Shown piece by piece: positions 14,921 to 19,799 of a stretch of DNA of 19,799 nt. The stretch spans positions 1 through 19,799 of the forward strand of contig CAZBLE010000017.1 in assembly GCA_964492735.1 (NCBI GenBank). The letters are read 5' to 3'. A program made the position numbers and the translations under genes. The notes below the pieces were generated by a model. The model saw nothing but the letters and a program-made list of their open reading frames with translations. It searched no databases and was not told the DNA's origin. Source of the DNA: CALKUP01 sp964492735 (GTDB taxonomy: Bacteria > Patescibacteriota > Patescibacteriia > UBA9570 > XYC2-FULL-38-9). Within the stretch, counting starts at the first letter, position 1, and the number at the start of each line of letters is the position of its first letter.

Positions 14921-16759
14921 TTATTCCACTGTCACAGATTTTGCAAGATTCCGTGGCTGGTCAATATCACAATCGCGCTCAACGGCAATTGCATACGCCA
15001 ATAATTGCAATGGAATCACAGCGAGCATTGGAGTAAGCATTTCAAGCGTCTTCGGAATAAAAATCACATCATCCGCCATTTCATGAATGGAATCATCCCC
15101 TTCTGTCGCAATCACAATGACTCGACCGCCACGCGCTCGCACTTCTTGAATATTACTGACTGATTTTTCATAGACAGAATCTTGTGGTGCAATCACAACC
15201 GTGAAAAATCGATCATCAACTAGAGCTAGTGGGCCATGCTTGAGCTCGCCACTCGGATAGGCTTCTGCATGCACATATGCCAGTTCCTTTAACTTTAATG
15301 CGCCCTCACTCGCAACTGGAAAGTTGTATTTACGACCTAAGTAAAATGCATGGTCATATTTCGCGTACGTTTTCCCAAGCGCCATCATCTCTTCTCGCTT
15401 TTCAAGCAGCTGCGTCATCAATTTTGGCAACGCTTCCATTTCTTCTAAAATCCGTTTCCCTGTCACCAAGCTCATGCCTCGACTGCGTCCAAGTGCGACG
15501 GTGAGTTGCGCGAACAGATTCATCATTCCCATCAATGCCTTGGTTGACGCGACTGATACTTCAGGTCCGGCATGAATAAACGCGCCGCTGTCTACTTCGC
15601 GCGCCAAAGTTGAACCAACAACATTCACAATGCCAAATGTCAGCACGCCTTGCCGTTTCACTTCTCGTAAACACGCAATTGTGTCTGCTGTCTCACCAGA
15701 TTGCGACACAAAAATCACCGCTGTTTTGTCGTTGAGCACTGGCTTACGATAGCGAAACTCTGAACCAATCTCTACTTCAACTGGAATGCCAGCGTATTCT
15801 TCAATCATGTATTCACCAATCTGCCCAGCAATCGCTGCGCTGCCACACGCTACAATAATAATGCGCTCAACGTCGCGCCAGCGATCTTCATATTCCAAAA
15901 ATCCGCCAAGATGCGCGATCCCTTCTTCTGGAATCAAGCGGCCTCGCATCCCATCAACAACCACTTGCGGTTGCTCCATCATTTCTTTGAGCATGTAATG
16001 ATCGAACCCACCTTTTTCTGCTGCGGCGATGTCCCATTCCACATGCTCACTTTCACGCTGCACTTCCTTGTTATCAATCGTTGTCAGCACATAGCCTTTC
16101 GGAGTAATCACTGCCATTTCATGCTCTTCCATATAAATCACTTCTCGGGTATATGGCAAAAGCGCAGTCATTCCCGACGCAACCATATATTCATTGTCTG
16201 GTAATAAACCAACGATCAACGGACTGCCTAATCGAGCGGCAACAATTTTTTCTGGCTCTCTACTCGAAAGAATACACAGTCCATACGCGCCAACAATTTC
16301 CCCAAGCACTACTTGCACGGCTTGTTCGAGCGTGACATCTGGCGTGTAGGCACGTTCAATTAAATGCGCGACAACCTCTGTGTCTGTCTGGCTTTTGAAG
16401 GTGTGACCATCTGCTTCTAATTGTTTTTTGAGTTCACGAAAATTTTCGATAATCCCGTTATGGATAACAAACACTTCGTCGTTGCAATCGCCGTGTGGAT
16501 GCGCATTCATGTCTGTTGGCCCGCCATGGGTTGCCCAACGAGTGTGGCCAATGCCAACGGTTCCAGTGATCGGGTGCGCTGCGAGCTCTGCGCCAAGGAC
16601 AGATAATTTGCCAGCTTTTTTCGCAACACCAATAGTGCCGTCTGGTTGCACAATCGCAACGCCAGCACTGTCATAGCCGCGATATTCAAGACGCTTCAAG
16701 CCGTCCATAACGATCGGCTGGGCTTGCTTTTTTCCAACGTAACCAATAATTCCACACAT
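14921..16759 (-). CDS. glmS: Glutamine--fructose-6-phosphate aminotransferase (isomerizing)
   Basis: GlmS makes glucosamine-6-phosphate from fructose-6-phosphate and glutamine, the first step toward UDP-GlcNAc for peptidoglycan and surface glycans. The 612 residues match the family length. Seen: N-terminal nucleophile Cys2 in MCGIIGYVG after Met removal, GHTRWATHGGPTD and HPHGDC plus VIHNGIIEN of the glutaminase domain (about 1-230), then two SIS sugar-isomerase domains with IIVACGSAAIAG, FVSQSGETADT, PEVSVASTKA, YPSGELKHGPLALVD, and the C-terminal LAKSVTVE, whose Lys joins the active site. It has its own promoter 27 bases upstream and a hairpin downstream. I see no glmS ribozyme; the leader is only about 20 bases. 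No Shine-Dalgarno precedes the ATG. Confidence 0.98.
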   Translation of the reverse strand: MCGIIGYVGKKQAQPIVMDGLKRLEYRGYDSAGVAIVQPDGTIGVAKKAGKLSVLGAELAAHPITGTVGIGHTRWATHGGPTDMNAHPHGDCNDEVFVIHNGIIENFRELKKQLEADGHTFKSQTDTEVVAHLIERAYTPDVTLEQAVQVVLGEIVGAYGLCILSSREPEKIVAARLGSPLIVGLLPDNEYMVASGMTALLPYTREVIYMEEHEMAVITPKGYVLTTIDNKEVQRESEHVEWDIAAAEKGGFDHYMLKEMMEQPQVVVDGMRGRLIPEEGIAHLGGFLEYEDRWRDVERIIIVACGSAAIAGQIGEYMIEEYAGIPVEVEIGSEFRYRKPVLNDKTAVIFVSQSGETADTIACLREVKRQGVLTFGIVNVVGSTLAREVDSGAFIHAGPEVSVASTKALMGMMNLFAQLTVALGRSRGMSLVTGKRILEEMEALPKLMTQLLEKREEMMALGKTYAKYDHAFYLGRKYNFPVASEGALKLKELAYVHAEAYPSGELKHGPLALVDDRFFTVVIAPQDSVYEKSVSNIQEVRARGGRVIVIATEGDDSIHEMADDVIFIPKTLEMLTPMLAVIPLQLLAYAIAVERDCDIDQPRNLAKSVTVE

Positions 16760-16785
16760 AGGATTTCAATCAATAGTATTGCGGT

Positions 16786-16814
16786 AGTATAGGGCGATAA
16801 AGCCAAAAAATCAA
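16786..16814 (-). promoter_or_regulatory. Sigma-70-like promoter for glmS
   Basis: On the minus strand TTGATT (16809-16814) is followed after exactly 17 bases by TATACT (16786-16791). Each box is within one or two changes of the consensus. Transcription would begin near 16779, about 20 bases ahead of the glmS ATG. It lies in one of the few real intergenic gaps (16760-16829), which supports a new transcription unit. Confidence 0.7.
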
Positions 16815-16829
16815 CTGTCGCCGGAGGTG

Positions 16830-17300
16830 TTACACGTTGGATTGAATGACCTGTTTAATCGCTTCTTCTAATTGTTTTGGCTCGTCTGTTCCAATTCTAT
16901 ATCGCTTGCCATTGTTTAATATTACCTCAACTGCATCCAATCCAGAAACACTGTAGATCCACATGTTTGGAGATGGCCACCACTTTATTCCCCAGCCATA
17001 ATACCAGTGATTTTTGACTGCGCGCACAGATGCGATATCGCGGAGCGGGAACCGTTTTCGATAAATGCCATATCCAAAGATGACGGATACATACTCTTCA
17101 TCGACACTCACTCGCAAATAGGTAAAAGACGCGAGAAAGCCCAAGGTCAATACCATAACAGCGCTCACAAGAAAATTTGAACCTGAATCAACCGATGCTG
17201 GCTCATTCGCAGCAGTCATATACACCCACGCAAAAAGCGCCGCAACAGCGAGTGTTGTGACGATTATGAGATATCCAATTTGGGTGTGTTTGTATTTCAT
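16830..17300 (-). CDS. Membrane protein with PH-like domain
   Basis: This is a 156-residue protein with two membrane helices (about 8-30 and 43-63) and a cytoplasmic C-terminal domain. That domain (about 65-156) has the features of a bacterial PH domain: strand-rich sequence, FGYGIYRKRFPLRDIASVRAV, then WYYGWGI, a Trp-rich loop (KWWPSPNMW), GLDAVEVILNNGKRYRIGTDEP and a closing amphipathic helix (KQLEEAIKQVIQ). Function of such proteins is generally unknown; some act in envelope stress or membrane protein assembly. It lies 9 bases after prfB and is the last gene of its run before the glmS promoter. Confidence 0.8.
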   Translation of the reverse strand: MKYKHTQIGYLIIVTTLAVAALFAWVYMTAANEPASVDSGSNFLVSAVMVLTLGFLASFTYLRVSVDEEYVSVIFGYGIYRKRFPLRDIASVRAVKNHWYYGWGIKWWPSPNMWIYSVSGLDAVEVILNNGKRYRIGTDEPKQLEEAIKQVIQSNV

Positions 17301-17309
17301 ATGGTTATG

Positions 17310-18392
17310 TTATTTTTGCAACCACTCCAAATACGCTTTCACAAAATCTTTCAACTCACCTTCCAGCACTTTGTCTGGATGCGCGGATTCAAAATTCGTT
17401 CGATGGTCTTTCACCATTTTATATGGATGCAACACATACGACCGGATCTGATTTCCCCACGCCGCTGATTTCACTTCCCCGCGCTCACGAGCTGTTTGCG
17501 CTTCTTGCTCCTGAACCTTCAGCGCATACAATTTTGATTTCACAATCCCGAGCGCTGTGGCTTTATTTTGATGTTGTGAGCGTTCGTTTTGACATACGAC
17601 GGTAATCCCGGTCGGAACATGCACAACCCGCACAGCTGAATCTGTCGTGTTCACACCTTGCCCGCCTTTGCCGCCAGAGCGAAACACATCAATCCGGAGT
17701 TCGGCTTCTGGAATATCAAAATCTTCAACGTCGCCAAAGTCTGGCACAACTTCAATGTTCGCAAAACTGGTGTGGCGCATGGCTTCTGCATCAAACGGCG
17801 AAATGCGCACCAGCCGATGCGTTCCATGTTCAGACTTGAGCAAGCCATAGGCATATCGCCCGCTGACACGGAGTGTTGCCGATTTCAAACCAGCTTCTCC
17901 ACCTTTTGATTCATCGACCACTTCCACTCCCCACTCATTCAGCTCGCAATATTTCACAATCATCCGATACAACATCTCTGCCCAATCTTGGGCATCAACG
18001 CCACCAGCACCAGCATGAAACGACACATAGGCATCGCGCGTGTCATGTTCGCTTGCCAAGAGCACAAATTCTTCCATTTGAGCGAATTGCGTCTGCAAGT
18101 CAGCTGCTGTGCGCGCAACATCATTCATCAATTCTTCGTCGCCCAACTCTTTCGCGTCAGCTGTCATCTCAATTGCGGCCGCAACATCATCGCGCAGCTT
18201 TCGCCACTGTTCATAGTCTTTCTGCAAATCCGCCAATTGTTTCGTGATTTTCTGCGCTTGCTGCGGGTTGTCCCAAAAGCCGGCTGTTGTTGTCTGCGCT
18301 TCTAATGCTGTAATCTGCTCTGCTACTGCAGAAAGCTTCAACAGCTCCCACGCTGCAGCAATTTTCTGCTGTAATTCCTGTAATTCATTCAT
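17310..18392 (-). CDS. prfB: Peptide chain release factor 2
   Basis: RF2 recognises UAA and UGA in the ribosomal A site and triggers hydrolysis of the finished peptide. The product has 360 residues, the normal length. Seen: the codon-recognition tripeptide SPF at 198-200 in RISPFDAEAMRHTSF, which separates RF2 from RF1 (PxT), and the catalytic GGQ at 243-245 in GGKGGQGVN. The helical domain 1 occupies about 1-110 and the C-terminus ends with an amphipathic helix. Most bacteria regulate prfB by a +1 frameshift at an early in-frame UGA (CUU UGA C). Here the frame is continuous from ATG 18392 with a full-length N-terminus, so that control is absent. The gene ends in TAA, begins 15 bases after the DUF1858 gene, and shows no Shine-Dalgarno. 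Confidence 0.97.
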   Translation of the reverse strand: MNELQELQQKIAAAWELLKLSAVAEQITALEAQTTTAGFWDNPQQAQKITKQLADLQKDYEQWRKLRDDVAAAIEMTADAKELGDEELMNDVARTAADLQTQFAQMEEFVLLASEHDTRDAYVSFHAGAGGVDAQDWAEMLYRMIVKYCELNEWGVEVVDESKGGEAGLKSATLRVSGRYAYGLLKSEHGTHRLVRISPFDAEAMRHTSFANIEVVPDFGDVEDFDIPEAELRIDVFRSGGKGGQGVNTTDSAVRVVHVPTGITVVCQNERSQHQNKATALGIVKSKLYALKVQEQEAQTARERGEVKSAAWGNQIRSYVLHPYKMVKDHRTNFESAHPDKVLEGELKDFVKAYLEWLQK

Positions 18393-18407
18393 GAAATGAA
18401 GTATATC

Positions 18408-18875
18408 TTATGCGTGCCCGAGCGTCGACCCATCTGCATCTTCTTTCTCTTGCGCTTCCAACTCCTTGATCGCTGCTGCAAACATATGATCAATATCAAC
18501 TCCTGATGTATCAATTTCATCAGCACTGTCTTTCGCGGTCGCGTCTACAGGTGCAGCATGACCGTGTCCATCATCTGTTAAATTTTCATAATTCCCATCC
18601 CATGTTGGTCGCATACTGGAACGATCAACCTCTTTGATTTCCGGCAGCGGTGTTCCATTTTCGTACGCATCAACCACTGCTTGCAAATCTTCAATCATGT
18701 CTTGCGTCATTTCATCTGTCATTCCGTGCAACAATACACCATTGCCAATGGTATCAAACATTTTTCCTGGGCAGGTTAAACAATACGCCTCACCCATGTA
18801 GGCTTTCAATACTTGTTCTGTTTCTGGATACTCTTCTAACAGTTCACCAAAAATCGCATCCAGAGTTACTTCCAT
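18408..18875 (-). CDS. DUF1858-type protein with CxxC motif and acidic tail
   Basis: This 155-residue protein carries in its first 60 or so residues the pattern of DUF1858 (related to the N-terminal ScdA region): TLDAIFGELLEEYPETEQVL, a variable turn, then CLTCPG with Cys32 and Cys35, and a following Gly-rich helix (IGNGVLLHGM). In this family the Cys pair is thought to bind a metal or a redox group, as members are often linked to iron-sulfur or nitric oxide proteins. Residues from about 80 onward are acidic, Asp/Glu/Ala-rich and low in complexity, containing GHGHAAP, so probably disordered or metal-binding. The gene sits 6 bases after the membrane protein and 15 before prfB. The biological role is unknown to me. 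Confidence 0.72.
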   Translation of the reverse strand: MEVTLDAIFGELLEEYPETEQVLKAYMGEAYCLTCPGKMFDTIGNGVLLHGMTDEMTQDMIEDLQAVVDAYENGTPLPEIKEVDRSSMRPTWDGNYENLTDDGHGHAAPVDATAKDSADEIDTSGVDIDHMFAAAIKELEAQEKEDADGSTLGHA

Positions 18876-18881
18876 ACAAAT

Positions 18882-19466
18882 TTATTTTTGCGCTGCATGT
18901 GCAGCAGCAACAGCTGAGCGACGAGACTCAAGCATTGCCGGTAATTTGTTCCAGACTGCAATCGCCACAACAGATACTGCTGGTAACATCACCAATGTAC
19001 TCAATAGTTGATTGCGTAAAAATGGAAGACCCATCACATATGATTCCATCAAACCAGAAGCGGTGTGCGGATACAGGCCGCCAATATGCCAAACACCGAA
19101 GTTTGTCCATGCAAAGAACAGTAAATTACTCACAAGACCAGCGCCAGTGAATTTCAAGATTTGTTTTCCAAGTTTTGCGTTTTGTGAATAACGAGTCATC
19201 AAACCGAACAACCCAACAAGCAACCACGCAGACCATGTGTAATATAAAATGTTTGTATTTCCAATCAGCATGTCAGAGCCAGCAACAGTTGCAATGCCCA
19301 CAACCATTCCCCAGCCGCCACCAAGAAGTGCGCCAGCGAGAATTGTCACTGAAGTAATTGTTTCAATATTTGGCAGGTCTTTTAGAGCGTATCGAGTAAT
19401 AATACCAAAGACAATTAAACCAATGGCAAATGCTGTTTTGAGCGAAAAAAGTGAGGATGTGTTCAT
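18882..19466 (-). CDS. Small membrane protein, ECF-transporter S-component / DUF6580-like
   Basis: This 194-residue protein has about five to six hydrophobic segments (near 10-27, 36-60, 75-92, 108-125, 150-175) and a basic C-terminal end. The segment PNIETITSVTILAGALLGGG followed by WGMVVGIATVAGSDML resembles the substrate-binding S components of ECF vitamin transporters and the DUF6580 group: an early loop, a Gly-rich helix and an Asp in the following helix. If so, it would bind a vitamin or other small molecule outside and work with a shared energising module encoded elsewhere. The substrate cannot be deduced. It follows the amidotransferase by 9 bases; no Shine-Dalgarno is visible before ATG 19466. 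Confidence 0.65.
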   Translation of the reverse strand: MNTSSLFSLKTAFAIGLIVFGIITRYALKDLPNIETITSVTILAGALLGGGWGMVVGIATVAGSDMLIGNTNILYYTWSAWLLVGLFGLMTRYSQNAKLGKQILKFTGAGLVSNLLFFAWTNFGVWHIGGLYPHTASGLMESYVMGLPFLRNQLLSTLVMLPAVSVVAIAVWNKLPAMLESRRSAVAAAHAAQK

Positions 19467-19475
19467 ATATATAAT

Positions 19476-19799
19476 CTAGTGTTGATAGTCTGCCACAAAT
19501 GTAAGGAAATTGGCAAATAATTGGGTTTTTGCGGCCGTCGTGTCGCTGGCAATAAGTTGAGCAAATGCTTGGTCAAATACCTCTTTTTTTAATAGCCGTT
19601 TCATCTCTTCAATCCGAATATCCATTAAAATCATTGAGTTTTCTGGGTGATTTTGCAAAGACCAGAACGGCAAATCCGTATAACGCAATGCCTGTATTGG
19701 ACTGATTGCGTTTGTTGCAAGAATGGCTGTTTGCGGCGGTTGGACAGTCACGTGCTGTGAGTGAGTCGCTTGAATAGTGAATTGCTGGCGCTCATCAGC
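19476..19799 (-). CDS. Class I glutamine amidotransferase, N-terminus cut by window edge
   Basis: The visible 107 codons are open to the right edge; a GTG inside is not needed as a start. The stretch ending FWSLQNHPE (His51 and Glu53 of the visible part) with THSQHV and PIQALRY before it is the C-terminal half of the class I (triad type) amidotransferase fold, whose His and Glu complete the Cys-His-Glu triad for glutamine hydrolysis. The Cys lies beyond the window. The wording is closest to GMP-synthase-like stand-alone amidotransferases. The C-terminal helix (EEMKRLLKKEVFDQAFAQ and on) is longer than the core. Partner enzyme and pathway are unknown. Ends in TAG. Confidence 0.82.
   Translation of the reverse strand, partial: ADERQQFTIQATHSQHVTVQPPQTAILATNAISPIQALRYTDLPFWSLQNHPENSMILMDIRIEEMKRLLKKEVFDQAFAQLIASDTTAAKTQLFANFLTFVADYQH

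Noticed and set aside
16760..16829. glmS ribozyme or riboswitch upstream of glmS
   Set aside because: The promoter leaves only about 20 bases of leader, too short for either structure.
17873..18247. 124-codon plus-strand ORF opposite prfB
   Set aside because: Antisense shadow; composition typical of a reversed coding frame, and prfB motifs cover the region.
1..19799. CRISPR arrays, tRNA or rRNA genes, insertion sequences and phage genes
   Set aside because: No repeated spacer pattern, cloverleaf, rRNA-like stretch, transposase or inverted-repeat pair was seen; nearly all bases are accounted for by protein genes.

Overview
The window is a compact stretch of bacterial chromosome in which every gene I can support lies on the minus strand, so transcription runs from right to left in these coordinates. 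Gaps between genes are 0-20 bases in most places, and several junctions overlap (TAATG or ATGA type). The style points to a small-genome lineage, most likely Candidate Phyla Radiation / Patescibacteria. The reasons are the very tight packing, ComEC split into two genes, a PfkB sugar kinase next to the lower glycolysis genes, few Shine-Dalgarno sites, and large proteins that I cannot place in any family. This is inference from gene content and style; there is no rRNA or other marker here to settle it. The standard code is used: one gene ends in TGA, others in TAA or TAG, and RF2, which reads TGA, is encoded.

Layout in transcription order (high to low coordinates). (A) 19799-16830: the C-terminal end of a class I glutamine amidotransferase, a small ECF-type/DUF6580-like membrane protein, a DUF1858 protein with a CxxC motif, release factor 2 (prfB, without the usual frameshift), and a two-helix membrane protein with a PH-like domain. 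(B) A clear sigma-70-like promoter at 16786-16814 drives glmS (14921-16759). A hairpin with a short T tract follows glmS and touches the start codon of the next gene. (C) 14865-7181 and on to 6156: comEC membrane part, a separate metallo-beta-lactamase part, a type II NADH dehydrogenase, then pgk, eno, gpmI and a PfkB kinase. The lower glycolysis genes are adjacent and sit directly downstream of an NADH-reoxidising flavoenzyme. (D) 6141-1803: a small basic protein, an unusually short coiled-coil ORF (49 codons), and two large uncharacterised ORFs that overlap out of frame and may be one broken or recoded gene of about 1,290 codons. A terminator-like hairpin follows. (E) A short intergenic region with a promoter leads into a NUDIX hydrolase and recJ, which runs off the left edge.

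The two strongest anomalies are these. The enolase gene is in one frame from end to end but carries two stop codons (TAG at 9534-9536, TAA at 9513-9515), clustered with two missense codons exactly over the conserved GDEGG active-site motif. The large uncharacterised gene pair has a -1 frame change near 4613. Both could be assembly errors, real lesions, or (for the second) recoding. No tRNA, rRNA, CRISPR array, insertion sequence or long repeat was seen. No gap longer than about 135 bases lacks a gene.
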